Below are positions 1 through 13,449 of a stretch of 64,000 bases of DNA, one piece after another (the stretch's first letter is position 1; the number at the start of each line of letters is the position of its first letter). The stretch comes from Opisthocomus hoazin. Taxonomy: Eukaryota; Chordata; Aves; Opisthocomiformes; Opisthocomidae. The notes beneath the pieces were generated by a model that searched no databases, was not told the origin of the DNA, and saw nothing but the letters and a program-made list of their open reading frames with translations. Made by a program: the position numbers and the translations under genes. The stretch is taken from assembly GCF_030867145.1 (NCBI RefSeq), contig NC_134428.1:6324001-6388000 (forward strand), in the 5' to 3' direction.

Positions 1-3000
1 GCACAGAGAATGGGTCTGCTTGCTTATCTTGCCACTTGAAACTTCAAACGCATGCTGGGAATGGTGGTGTCCCAGCCAGGCTCCTTTCGCAGCCCTAATC
101 CGAAAGTGCGAACGTCTGCAGATAGCTGGCAGGCAGAAGGGGCTAGCCTGGAAAGCTGTTGCTCAGCCTCATCTGCCCATGGCACTGCTCGCACAGAGGC
201 ACAGAGAATGGGGCTGCTTGCTTATCTTGCCACCTCAAACTTCAAACGTAGCCTGGGAAATATGGTGTGCCTGCTAGGCTCCTTTCGCAGCCCTACTCCG
301 AAAATGTGACCGTCTGCAGATAGCTGGCAGCCAGAAGGGGCTAGCCTGGAAAGCTGTTGCTCAGCCTCATCTGCCCATGGCACTGCTCGCACAGAGGCAC
401 AGAGAATGGGGCTGCTTGCTTGTCTTGCCACCTCAAACTTCAAACGTAGCCTGGGAAAGTTGGTGTCCCAGCCAGGCTCCTTTCGCAGCCCTGCTCCGAA
501 AGTGCGAACGTCTGCAGATAGCTGGCAGGCAGAAGGGGCTAGCCTGGAAAGCTGTTGCTCAGCCTCATCTGCCCATGGCACTGCTCGCACAGAGGCACAG
601 AGAATGGGGCTGCTTGCTTGTCTTGCCACCTCAAACTTCAAACGTAGCCTGGGAAAGTTGGTGTCCCAGCCAGGCTCCTTTCGCAGCCCTGCTCCGAAAA
701 TGTGAACGTCTGCAGATAGCTGGCAGCCAGAAGGGGCTAGCCTGGAAAGCTGTTGCTCAGCCTCATCTGCGCATGGCACTGTTCGCATAGAGGCACAGAG
801 AATGGGGCTGCTTGCTTATCTTGCCACTTGAAACTTCAAACGCATGCTGGGAATGGTGGTGTCCCTGCCAGGCTCCTTTCGCAGCCCTGCTCCGAAAGTG
901 CGAACGTCTGCAGATAGCTGGCAGCCAGAAGGGGCTAGCCTGGAAAGCTGTTGCTCAGCCTCATCTGCTCATGGCAGTGCTCGCACAGAGGCACAGAGAA
1001 TGGGGCTGCTTGCTTGTCTTGCCACCTCAAACTTCAAACGTAGCCTGGGAATGGTGGTGTCCCAGCCAAGCTCCTTTCGCAGCCCTGCTCCGAAAATGTG
1101 AACGTCTGCAGATAGCTGGCAGGCAGAAGGGGCTAGCCTGGAAAGCTGTTGCTCAGCCTCATCTGCCCATGGCACTGTTCGCATAGAGGCACAGAGAATG
1201 GGGCTGCTTGCTTATCTTGCCACTTGAAACTTCAAACGCATGCTGGGAATGGTGGTGTCCCTGCCAGGCTCCTATCACAGACCTGCTCCGAAAGTGCGAA
1301 CGTCTGCAGATAGCTGGCAGCCAGAAGGGGCTAGCCTGGAAAGCTGTTGCTCAGCCTCATCTGCCCATGGCACTGTTCGCATAGAGGCACAGAGAATGGG
1401 GCTGCTTGCTTATCTTGCCACTTGAAACTTAAAACGCATGCTGGGAATGGTGGTGTCCCTGCCAGGCTCCTATCACAGCCCTGCTCCAAAAGTGCGAACG
1501 TCTGCAGATAGCTGGCAGGCAGAAGGGGCTAGCCTGGAAAGCTGTTGCTCAGCCTCATCTGCCCATGGCACTGCTCGCACAGAGGCACAGAGAATGGGTC
1601 TGCTTGCTTATCTTGCCACTTGAAACTTCAAACGCATGCTGGGAATGGTGGTGTCCCAGCCAGGCTCCTTTCGCAGCCCTAATCCGAAAGTGCGAACGTC
1701 TGCAGATAGCTGGCAGGCAGAAGGGGCTAGCCTGGAAAGCTGTTGCTCAGCCTCATCTGCCCATGGCACTGCTCGCACAGAGGCACAGAGAATGGGGCTG
1801 CTTGCTTATCTTGCCACCTCAAACTTCAAACGTAGCCTGGGAAATATGGTGTGCCTGCTAGGCTCCTTTCGCAGCCCTACTCCGAAAATGTGACCGTCTG
1901 CAGATAGCTGGCAGCCAGAAGGGGCTAGCCTGGAAAGCTGTTGCTCAGCCTCATCTGCCCATGGCACTGCTCGCACAGAGGCACAGAGAATGGGGCTGCT
2001 TGCTTGTCTTGCCACCTCAAACTTCAAACGTAGCCTGGGAAAGTTGGTGTCCCAGCCAGGCTCCTTTCGCAGCCCTGCTCCGAAAGTGCGAACGTCTGCA
2101 GATAGCTGGCAGGCAGAAGGGGCTAGCCTGGAAAGCTGTTGCTCAGCCTCATCTGCCCATGGCACTGTTCGCATAGAGGCACAGAGAATGGGGCTGCTTG
2201 CTTGTCTTGCCACCTCAAACTTCAAACATAGCCTGGGAATGGTGGTGTCCCAGCCAGGCTCCTTTCGCAGCCCTGCTCTTGAAATGCGAACGTCTGCAGA
2301 TAGCTGGCAGCCAGAAGGGGCTAGCCTGGAAAGCTGTTGCTCAGCCTCATCTGCGCATGGCACTGTTCGCATAGAGGCACAGAGAATGGGGCTGCTTGCT
2401 TATCTTGCCACTTGAAACTTCAAACGCATGCTGGGAATGGTGGTGTCCCTGCCAGGCTCCTTTTGCAGCCCTGCTCCGAAAGTGCGAACGTCTGCAGATA
2501 GCTGGCAGCCAGAGGGGGCTAGCCTGGAAAGCTGTTGCTCAGCCTCATCTGCCCATGGCAGTGCTCGCACAGAGGCACAGAGAATGGGGCTACTTGCTTG
2601 TCTTGCCACCTCAAACTTCAAACGTAGCCTGGGAAAGTTGGTGTCCCAGCCAGGCTCCTTTCGCAGCCCTGCTCCGAAAGTGCGAACGTCTGCAGATAGC
2701 TGGCAGGCAGAAGGGGCTAGCCTGGAAAGCTGTTGCTCAGCCTCATCTGCCCATGGCAGTGCTCGCACAGAGGCACAGAGAATGGGGCTTCTTGCTTATC
2801 TTGCCACTTGAAACTTCAAACGCATGCTGGGAATGGTGGTGTCCCTGCCAGGCTCCTATCACAGCCCTGCTCCGAAAGTGCGAACGTCTGCAGATAGCTG
2901 GCAGGCAGAAGGGGCTAGCCTGGAAAGCTGTTGCTCAGCCTCATCTGCCCATGGCAGTGCTCGCACAGAGGCACAGAGAATGGGGCTGCTTGCTTGTCTT

Positions 3001-4775
3001 GCCACCTCAAACTTCAAACGTAGCCTGGGAAATTTGGTGTACCTGCTAGGCTCGTTTCGCAGCCCTGCTCTTGAAATGCGAACGTCTGCAGATAGCTGGC
3101 AGCCAGAAGGGGCTAGCCTGGAAAGCTGTTGCTCAGCCTCATCTGCGCATGGCACTGTTCGCATAGAGGCACAGAGAATGGGGCTGCTTGCTTATCTTGC
3201 CACTTGAAACTTCAAACGCATGCTGGGAATGGTGGTGTCCCTGCCAGGCTCCTTTCGCAGCCCTGCTCCGAAAATGCGAACGTCTGCAGATAGCTGGCAG
3301 GCAGAAGGGGCTAGCCTGGAAAGCTGTTGCTCAGCCTCATCTGCCCATGGCAGTGCTCGCACAGAGGCACAGAGAATGGGGCTGCTTGCTTATCTTGCCA
3401 CCTCAAACTTCAAACGTAGCCTGGGAAAGTTGGTGTCCCAGCCAGGCTCCTTTCGCAGCCCAGCTCCGAAAGTGCGAACGTCTGCAGATAGCTGGCAGGC
3501 AGAAGGGGCTAGCCTGGAAAGCTGTTGCTCAGCCTCATCTGCCCATGGCACTGTTCGCATAGAGGCACAGAGAATGGGGCTGCTTGCTTATCTTGCCACT
3601 TGAAACTTCAAACGCATGCTGGGAATGGTGGTGTCCCTGCCAGGCTCCTATCACAGCCCTGCTCCGAAAATGCGAACGTCTGCAGATAGCTGGCAGGCAG
3701 AAGGGGCTAGCCTGGAAAGCTGTTGCTCAGCCTCATCTGCTCATGGCAGTGCTCGCACAGAGGCACAGAGAATGGGGCTGCTTGCTTGTCTTGCCACCTC
3801 AAACTTCAAACGTAGCCTGGGAATGGTGGTGTCCCAGCCACGCTCCTTTCGCAGCCCTGCTCCGAAAATGTGAACGTCTGCAGATAGCTGGCAGCCACAA
3901 GGGGCTAGCCTGGAAAGCTGTTGCTCAGCCTCATCTGCCCATGGCACTGTTCGCATAGAGGCACAGAGAATGGGGCTGCTTGCTTATCTTGCCACTTGAA
4001 ACTTCAAACGTAGCCTGGGAATGGTGGTGTCCCTGCCAGGCTCCTATCACAGCCCTGCTCCGAAAGTGCGAACGTCTGCAGATAGCTGGCAGACAGAAGG
4101 GGCTAGCCTGGAAAGCTGTTGCTCAGCCTCATCTGCCCATGGCACTGTTCGCATAGAGGCACAGAGAATGGGGCTGCTTGCTTATCTTGCCACTTGAAAC
4201 TTCAAACGCATGCTGGGAATGGTGGTGTCCCTGCCAGGCTCCTTTCGCAGCCCTGCTCTGAAAGTGCGAACGTGTGCAGATAGCTGGCAGCCAGAAGGGG
4301 CTAGCCTGGAAAGCTGTTGCTCAGCCTCATCTGCCCATGGCACTGCTCGCACAGAGGCACAGAGAATGGGGCTGCTTGCTTGTCTTGCCACCTCAAACTT
4401 CAAACGTAGCCTGGGAATGGTGGTGTCCCTGCCAGGCTCCTTTCGCAGCCCTGCTCCGAAAATGTGAACGTCTGCAGATAGCTGGCAGGCAGAAGGGGCT
4501 AGCCTGGAAAGCTGTTGCTCAGCCTCATCTGCCCATGGCACTGTTCGCATAGAGGCACAGAGAATGGGGCTGCTTGCTTATCTTGCCACTTGAAACTTCA
4601 AACGCATGCTGGGAATGGTGGTGTCCCTGCCAGGCTCCTATCACAGCCCTGCTCCGAAAGTGCGAACGTCTGCAGATAGCTGGCAGCCAGAAGGGGCTAG
4701 CCTGCAAAGCTGTTGCTCAGCCTCATCTGCCCATGGCACTGTTCGCATAGAGGCACAGAGAATGGGGCTGCTTGC

Positions 4776-7547
4776 TTATCTTGCCACTTGAAACTTCAAA
4801 CGCATGCTGGGAATGGTGGTGTCCCTGCCAGGCTCCTTTCGCAGCCCTAATCCGAAAGTGCGAACGTCTGCAGATAGCTGGCAGGCAGAAGGGGCTAGCC
4901 TGGAAAGCTGTTGCTCAGCCTCATCTGCCCATGGCACTGCTCGCACAGAGGCACAGAGAATGGGGCTGCTTGCTTGTCTTGCCACCTCAAACTTCAAACG
5001 TAGCCTGGGAAATATGGTGTGCCTGCTAGGCTCCTTTCGCAGCCCTACTCCGAAAATGTGACCGTCTGCAGATAGCTGGCAGCCAGAAGGGGCTAGCCTG
5101 GAAAGCTGTTGCTCAGCCTCATCTGCCCATGGCACTGCTCGCACAGAGGCACAGAGAATGGGGCTGCTTGCTTGTCTTGCCACCTCAAACTTCAAACGTA
5201 GCCTGGGAAAGTTGGTGTCCCAGCCAGGCTCCTTTCGCAGCCCTGCTCCGAAAGTGCGAACGTCTGCAGATAGCTGGCAGGCAGAAGGGGCTAGCCTGGA
5301 AAGCTGTTGCTCAGCCTCATCTGCCCATGGCACTGTTCGCATAGAGGCACAGAGAATGGGGCTGCTTGCTTGTCTTGCCACCTCAAACTTCAAACATAGC
5401 CTGGGAATGGTGGTGTCCCAGCCAGGCTCCTTTCGCAGCCCTGCTCTTGAAATGCGAACGTCTGCAGATAGCTGGCAGGCAGAAGGGGCTAGCCTGGAAA
5501 GCTGTTGCTCAGCCTCATCTGCGCATGGCACTGTTCGCATAGAGGCACAGAGAATGGGGCTGCTTGCTTATCTTGCCACTTGAAACTTCAAACGCATGCT
5601 GGGAATGGTGGTGTCCCTGCCAGGCTCCTTTTGCAGCCCTGCTCCGAAAGTGCGAACGTCTGCAGATAGCTGGCAGCCAGAGGGGGCTAGCCTGGAAAGC
5701 TGTTGCTCAGCCTCATCTGCCCATGGCAGTGCTCGCACAGAGGCACAGAGAATGGGGCTGCTTGCTTGTCTTGCCACCTCAAACTTCAAACGTAGCCTGG
5801 GAAAGTTGGTGTCCCAGCCAGGCTCCTTTCGCAGCCCTGCTCCGAAAGTGCGAACGTCTGCAGATAGCTGGCAGGCAGAAGGGGCTAGCCTGGAAAGCTG
5901 TTGCTCAGCCTCATCTGCCCATGGCAGTGCTCGCACAGAGGCACAGAGAATGGGGCTTCTTGCTTATCTTGCCACTTGAAACTTCAAACGCATGCTGGGA
6001 ATGGTGGTGTCCCTACCAGGCTCCTATCACAGCCCTGCTCCGAAAGTGCGAACGTCTGCAGATAGCTGGCAGGCAGAAGGGGCTAGCCTGGAAAGCTGTT
6101 GCTCAGCCTCATCTGCCCATGGCACTGCTCGCACAGAGGCACAGAGAATGGGGCTGCTTGCTTATCTTGCCACTTGAAACTTCAAACGCATGCTGGGAAT
6201 GGTGGTGTCCCAGCCAGGCTCCTTTCGCAGCCCTAATCCGAAAGTGCGAACGTCTGCAGATAGCTGGCAGGCAGAAGGGGCTAGCCTGGAAAGCTGTTGC
6301 TCAGCCTCATCTGCCCATGGCACTGCTCGCACAGAGGCACAGAGAATGGGGCTGCTTGCTTGTCTTGCCACCTCAAACTTCAAACGTAGCCTGGGAAATA
6401 TGGTGTGCCTGCTAGGCTCCTTTCGCAGCCCTGCTCCGAAAATGTGACCGTCTGCAGATAGATGGCAGCCAGAAGGGGCTAGCCTGGAAAGCTGTTGCTC
6501 AGCCTCATCTGCCCATGGCACTGCTCGCACAGAGGCACAGAGAATGGGGCTGCTTGCTTGTCTTGCCACCTCAAACTTCAAACGTAGCCTGGGAAAGTTG
6601 GTGTCCCAGCCAGGCTCCTTTCGCAGCCCTGCTCCGAAAGTGCGAACGTCTGCAGATAGCTGGCAGGCAGAAGGGGCTAGCCTGGAAAGCTGTTGCTCAG
6701 CCTCATCTGCCCATGGCACTGTTCGCATAGAGGCACAGAGAATGGGGCTGCTTGCTTGTCTTGCCACCTCAAACTTCAAACATAGCCTGGGAATGGTGGT
6801 GTCCCAGCCAGGCTCCTTTCGCAGCCCTGCTCTTGAAATGCGAACGTCTGCAGATAGCTGGCAGGCAGAAGGGGCTAGCCTGGAAAGCTGTTGCTCAGCC
6901 TCATCTGCGCATGGCACTGTTCGCATAGAGGCACAGAGAATGGGGCTGCTTGCTTATCTTCCCACTTGAAACTTCAAACGCATGCTGGGAATGGTGGTGT
7001 CCCTGCCAGGCTCCTTTTGCAGCCCTGCTCCGAAAGTGCGAACGTCTGCAGATAGCTGGCAGCCAGAGGGGGCTAGCCTGGAAAGCTGTTGCTCAGCCTC
7101 ATCTGCCCATGGCAGTGCTCGCACAGAGGCACAGAGAATGGGGCTACTTGCTTGTCTTGCCACCTCAAACTTCAAACGTAGCCTGGGAAAGTTGGTGTCC
7201 CAGCCAGGCTCCTTTCGCAGCCCTGCTCCGAAAGTGCGAACGTCTGCAGATAGCTGGCAGGCAGAAGGGGCTAGCCTGGAAAGCTGTTGCTCAGCCTCAT
7301 CTGCCCATGGCAGTGCTCGCACAGAGGCACAGAGAATGGGGCTTCTTGCTTATCTTGCCACTTGAAACTTCAAACGCATGCTGGGAATGGTGGTGTCCCT
7401 GCCAGGCTCCTATCACAGCCCTGCTCCGAAAGTGCGAACGTCTGCAGATAGCTGGCAGGCAGAAGGGGCTAGCCTGGAAAGCTGTTGCTCAGCCTCATCT
7501 GCCCATGGCAGTGCTCGCACAGAGGCACAGAGAATGGGGCTGCTTGC
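4776..7547 (+). repeat. Higher-order repeat: two tandem 7-mer (1,386-bp) blocks
   Basis: Blocks 4,776-6,161 and 6,162-7,547 match at an offset of 1,386 bp (7 x 198). They share rare variants such as GCCCTAATCCGAAAG, GGAAATATGGTGTGCCTGCT followed by AGG, and AACATAGCCTGGGAATGG. A third copy lies at about 1,600-2,990, at offsets of 3,168 and 4,554 bp. The second tandem block continues to match that upstream copy to about 3,207 (position 7,761), so the history includes exchange as well as simple tandem doubling. Confidence 0.85.
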
Positions 7548-10500
7548 TTGTCTTGCCACCTCAAACTTCAAACGTAGCCTGGGAAATTTGGTGTACCTGC
7601 TAGGCTCGTTTCGCAGCCCTGCTCTTGAAATGCGAACGTCTGCAGATAGCTGGCAGGCAGAAGGGGCTAGCCTGGAAAGCTGTTGCTCAGCCTCATCTGC
7701 GCATGGCACTGTTCGCATAGAGGCACAGAGAATGGGGCTTCTTGCTTATCTTGCCACTTGAAACTTCAAACGCATGCTGGGAATGGTGGTGTCCCTGCCA
7801 GGCTCCTTTCGCAGCCCTGCTCCGAAAATGCGAACGTCTGCAGATAGCTGGCAGCCAGAGGGGGCTAGCCTGGAAAGCTGTTGCTCAGCCTCATCTGCCC
7901 ATGGCAGTGCTCGCACAGAGGCACAGAGAATGGGGCTGCTTGCTTGTCTTGCCACCTCAAACTTCAAACGTAGCCTGGGAATGGTGGTGTCCCAGCCACG
8001 CTCCTTTCGCAGCCCTGCTCCGAAAATGTGAACGTCTGCAGATAGCTGGCAGCCACAAGGGGCTAGCCTGGAAAGCTGTTGCTCAGCCTCATCTGCCCAT
8101 GGCACTGTTCGCATAGAGGCACAGAGAATGGGGCTGCTTGCTTATCTTGCCACTTGAAACTTCAAACGTAGCCTGGGAATGGTGGTGTCCCTGCCAGGCT
8201 CCTATCACAGCCCTGCTCCGAAAGTGCGAACGTCTGCAGATAGCTGGCAGACAGAAGGGGCTAGCCTGGAAAGCTGTTGCTCAGCCTCATCTGCCCATGG
8301 CACTGTTCGCATAGAGGCACAGAGAATGGGGCTGCTTGCTTATCTTGCCACTTGAAACTTCAAACGCATGCTGGGAATGGTGGTGTCCCTGCCAGGCTCC
8401 TTTCGCAGCCCTGCTCTGAAAGTGCGAACGTGTGCAGATAGCTGGCAGCCAGAAGGGGCTAGCCTGGAAAGCTGTTGCTCAGCCTCATCTGCCCATGGCA
8501 CTGCTCGCACAGAGGCACAGAGAATGGGGCTGCTTGCTTGTCTTGCCACCTCAAACTTCAAACGTAGCCTGGGAATGGTGGTGTCCCAGCCAGGCTCCTT
8601 TCGCAGCTCTGCTCCGAAAATGTGAACGTCTGCAGATAGCTGGCAGGCAGAAGGGGCTAGCCTGGAAAGCTGTTGCTCAGCCTCATCTGCCCATGGCACT
8701 GTTCGCATAGAGGCACAGAGAATGGGGCTGCTTGCTTATCTTGCCACTTGAAACTTCAAACGCATGCTGGGAATGGTGGTGTCCCTGCCAGGCTCCTATC
8801 ACAGCCCTGCTCCGAAAGTGCGAACGTCTGCAGATAGCTGGCAGCCAGAAGGGGCTAGCCTGCAAAGCTGTTGCTCAGCCTCATCTGCCCATGGCACTGT
8901 TCGCATAGAGGCACAGAGAATGGGGCTGCTTGCTTATCTTGCCACTTGAAACTTCAAACGCATGCTGGGAATGGTGGTGTCCCTGCCAGGCTCCTTTCGC
9001 AGCCCTGCTCCGAAAGTGCGAACGTCTGCAGATAGCTGGCAGCCAGAAGGGGCTAGCCTGGAAAGCTGTTGCTCAGCCTCATCTGCTCATGGCAGTGCTC
9101 GCACAGAGGCACAGAGAATGGGGCTGCTTGCTTGTCTTGCCACCTCAAACTTCAAACGTAGCCTGGGAATGGTGGTGTCCCAGCCAGGCTCCTTTCGCAG
9201 CCCTGCTCCGAAAGTGCGAACGTCTGCAGATAGCTGGCAGGCAGAAGGGGCTAGCCTGGAAAGCTGTTGCTCAGCCTCATCTGCCCATGGCACTGTTCGC
9301 ATAGAGGCACAGATAATGGGGCTGCTTGCTTATCTTGCCACTTGAAACTTCAAACGCATGCTGGGAATGGTCGTGTCCCTGCCAGGCTCCTATCACAGAC
9401 CTGCTCCGAAAGTGCGAACGTCTGCAGATAGCTGGCAGGCAGAAGGGGCTAGCCTGGAAAGCTGTTGCTCAGCCTCATCTGCCCATGGCACTGTTCGCAT
9501 AGAGGCACAGAGAATGGGGCTGCTTGCTTATCTTGCCACTTGAAACTTCAAACGCATGCTGGGAAAGATGGTGTCCCTGCCAGGCTCCTATCACAGCCCT
9601 ACTCCGAAAGTGCGAACGTCTGCAGATAGCTGGCAGGCAGAAGGGGCTAGCCTGGAAAGCTGTTGCTCAGCCTCATCTGCCCATGGCACTGCTCGCACAG
9701 AGGCACAGAGAATGGGACTGCTTGCTTGTCTTGCCACCTCAAACTTCAAACGTAGCCTGGGAAATATGGTGTGCCTGCTAGGCTCCTTTCGCAGCCCTGC
9801 TCCGAAAATGTGACCATCTGCAGATAGCTGGCAGGCAGAAGGGGCTAGCCTGGAAAGCTGTTGCTCAGCCTCATCTGCCCATGGCACTGCTCGCACAGAG
9901 GCACAGAGAATGGGGCTGCTTGCTTGTCTTGCCACCTCAAACTTCAAACGTAACCTGGGAAAGTTGGTGTCCCAGCCAGGCTCCTTTCGCAGCCCTGCTC
10001 TGAAAGTGCGAACGTCTGCAGATAGCTGGCAGGCAGAAGGGGCTAGCCTGGAAAGCTGTTGTTCAGCCTCATCTGCCCATGGCACTGTTCGCATAGAGGC
10101 ACAGAGAATGGGGCTGCTTGCTTGTCTTGCCACCTCAAACTTCAAACATAGCCTGGGAATGGTGGTGTCCCAGCCAGGCTCCTTTCGCAGCCCTGCTCTT
10201 GAAATGCTAACGTCTGCAGATAGCTGGCAGCCAGAAGGGGCTAGCCTGGAAAGCTGTTGCTCAGCCTCATCTGCGCATGGCACTGTTCGCATAGAGGCAC
10301 AGAGAATGGGGCTGCTTGCTTATCTTGCCACTTGAAACTTCAAACGCATGCTGGGAATGGTGGTGTCCCTGCCAGGCTCCTTTCGCAGCCCTGCTCCGAA
10401 AGTGCGAACGTCTGCAGATAGCTGGCAGGCAGAAGGGGCTAGCCTGGAAAGCTGTTGCTCAGCCTCATCTGCCCATGGCACTGTTCGCATAGAGGCACAG

Positions 10501-10849
10501 AGAATGGGGCTGCTTGCTTATCTTGCCACTTGAAACTTCAAACGCATGCTGGGAATGGTGGTGTCCCAGCCAGGCTCCTTTCGCAGCCCTGCTCCGAAAG
10601 TGTGAACGTCTGCAGATAGCTGGCAGCCAGAAGGGGTAGCCTGGAAAGCTGTTGCTCAGCCTCCTCTGCCCATGGCACTGCTCGCACAGAGGCACAGAGA
10701 ATGGGGCTGCTTGCTTGTCTTGCCACCTCAAACTTCAAACGTAGCCTGGGAAAGATGGTGTACCTGCTAGGCTCCTTTCGCAGCCCTGCTCTTGAAATGC
10801 GAACGTCTGCAGATAGCTGGCAGCCAGAAGGGGCTAGCCTGGAAAGCTG

Positions 10850-12918
10850 TTGCTCAGCCTCGTCTGCGCATGGCACTGTTCGCATAGAGGCACAGAGAAT
10901 GGGGCTGCTTGCTTATCTTGCCACTTGAAACTTCAAACGCATGCTGGGAATGGTGGTGTCCCTGCCAGGCTCCTTTTGCAGCCCTGCTCCGAAAGTGCGA
11001 ACGTCTGCAGATAGCTGGCAGCCAGAGGGGGCTAGCCTGGAAAGCTGTTGCTCAGCCTCATCTGCCCATGGCAGTGCTCGCACAGAGGCACAGAGAATGG
11101 GGCTGCTTGCTTGTCTTGCCACCTCAAACTTCAAACGTAGCCTGGGAAAGTTGGTGTCCCAGCCAGGCTCCTTTCGCAGCCCTGCTCCGAAAGTGCGAAC
11201 GTCTGCAGATAGCTGGCAGGCAGAAGGGGCTAGCCTGGAAAGCTGTTGCTCAGCCTCATCTGCCCATGGCACTGTTCGCATAGAGGCACAGAGAATGGGG
11301 CTGCTTGCTTATCTTGCCACTTGAAACTTCAAACGCATGCTGGGAATGGTGGTGTCCCTGCCAGGCTCCTTTCGCAGCCCTGCTCCGAAAGTGCGAACGT
11401 CTGCAGATAGCTGGCAGCCAGAGGGGGCTAGCCTGGAAAGCTGTTGCTCAGCCTCATCTGCCCATGGCAGTGCTCGCACAGAGGCACAGAGAATGGGGCT
11501 GCTTGCTTACCTTGCCACTTGAAACTTCAAACGTAGCCTGGGATAGTTGGTGTCCCTGCCAGGCTCCTTTCGCAGCCCTGCTCCGAAAGTGCGAACGTCT
11601 GCAGATAGCTGGCAGCCAGAGGGGGCTAGCCTGGAAAGCTGTTGCTCAGCCTCATCTGCCCATGGCACTGCTCGCACAGAGGCACAGAGAATGGGGCTGC
11701 TTGCTTGTCTTGCCACCTCAAACTTCAAACGTAGCCTGGGAAAGTTGGTGTACCTGCTAGGCTCGTTTCGCAGTCCTGCACTTGAAATGCGAACGTCTGC
11801 AGTTAGCTGGCAGCCAGAAGGGGCTATCCTGGAAAGCTGTTGCTCAGCCTCATCTGCGCATGGCACTGTTCGCATAGAGGCACAGAGAATGGGGCTGCTT
11901 GCTTATCTTGCCACTTGAAACTTCAAACGCATGCTGGGAATGGTGGTGTCCCTGCCAGGCTCCTTTTGCAGCCCTGCTCCGAAAGTGCGAACGTCTGCAG
12001 ATAGCTGGCAGCCAGAGGGGGCTAGCCTGGAAAGCTGTTGCTCAGCCTCATCTGCCCATGGCAGTGCTCGCACAGAGGCACAGAGAATGGGGCTGCTTGC
12101 TTGTCTTGCCACCTCAAACTTCAAACGTAGCCTGGGAAAGTTGGTGTCCCAGCCAGGCTCCTTTCGCAGCCCTGCTCCGAAAGTGCGAACGTCTGCAGAT
12201 AGCTGGCAGGCAGAAGGGGCTAGCCTGGAAAGCTGTTGCTCAGCCTCATCTGCCCATGGCACTGTTCGCATAGAGGCACAGAGAATGGGGCTGCTTGCTT
12301 ATCTTGCCACTTGAAACTTCAAACGCATGCTGGGAATGGTGGTGTCCCTGCCAGGCTCCTTTCGCAGCCCTGCTCCGAAAGTGCGAACGTCTGCAGATAG
12401 CTGGCAGCCAGAGGGGGCTAGCCTGGAAAGCTGTTGCTCAGCCTCATCTGCCCATGGCAGTGCTCGCACAGAGGCACAGAGAATGGGGCTGCTTGCTTAC
12501 CTTGCCACTTGAAACTTCAAACGTAGCCTGGGATAGTTGGTGTCCCTGCCAGGCTCCTTTCGCAGCCCTGCTCCGAAAGTGCGAACGTCTGCAGATAGCT
12601 GGCAGCCAGAGGGGGCTAGCCTGGAAAGCTGTTGCTCAGCCTCATCTGCCCATGGCACTGCTCGCACAGAGGCACAGAGAATGGGGCTGCTTGCTTGTCT
12701 TGCCACCTCAAACTTCAAACGTAGCCTGGGAAAGTTGGTGTACCTGCTAGGCTCGTTTCGCAGTCCTGCACTTGAAATGCGAACGTCTGCAGTTAGCTGG
12801 CAGCCAGAAGGGGCTATCCTGGAAAGCTGTTGCTCAGCCTCATCTGCGCATGGCACTGTTCGCATAGAGGCACAGAGAATGGGGCTGCTTGCTTATCTTG
12901 CCACTTGAAACTTCAAAC
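10850..12918 (+). repeat. Higher-order repeat: two 5-mer (990-bp) blocks
   Basis: The segment at 10,850-11,840 recurs at 11,840-12,830 with an offset of exactly 990 bp (5 x 198). Shared private variants include GCTTACCTTGCC (11,506 and 12,496), CTGGGATAGTTGG (11,538 and 12,528) and TCCTTTTGCAGCCC. The match runs to about 12,918, where ATGCTGGG becomes ATGTTGGG. The two copies appear essentially identical by eye, which implies a very recent duplication or strong homogenisation. Confidence 0.88.
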
Positions 12919-13449
12919 GCATGTTGGGAATGGTGGTGTCCCTGCCAGGCTCCTATCACAGCCCTGCTCCGAAAGTGCGAACGTCTGCAGACAGCTGGCA
13001 GCCAGAGGGGGCTAGCCTGGAAAGCTGTTGCTCAGCCTCATCTGCCCATGGCACTGCTCGCACTGAGGCACAGAGAATGGGGCTGCTTGCTTATCTTGCC
13101 ACCTCAAACTTCAAACGTAGCCTGGGAAAGTTGGTGTCCCAGCCAGGCTCCTTTCGCAGCCCTGCTCCGAAAGTGCGAACGTCTGCAGATAGCTGGCAGC
13201 CAGAAGGGGCTAGCCTGGAAAGCTGTTGCTCAGCCTCATCTGCCCATGGCACTGCTCGCACAGAGGCACAGAGAATGGGGCTGCTTGCTTATCTTGCCAC
13301 TTGAAACTTCAAACGCATGCTGGGAATGGTGCTGTCCCAGACAGGCTCCTTTCGCAGCCCTGCTCTGAAAGTGCGAACGTCTGCAGATAGCTGGCAGACA
13401 GAAGGGGCTAGCCTGGAAAGCTGTTGCTCAGCCTCATCTGCCCATGGCA

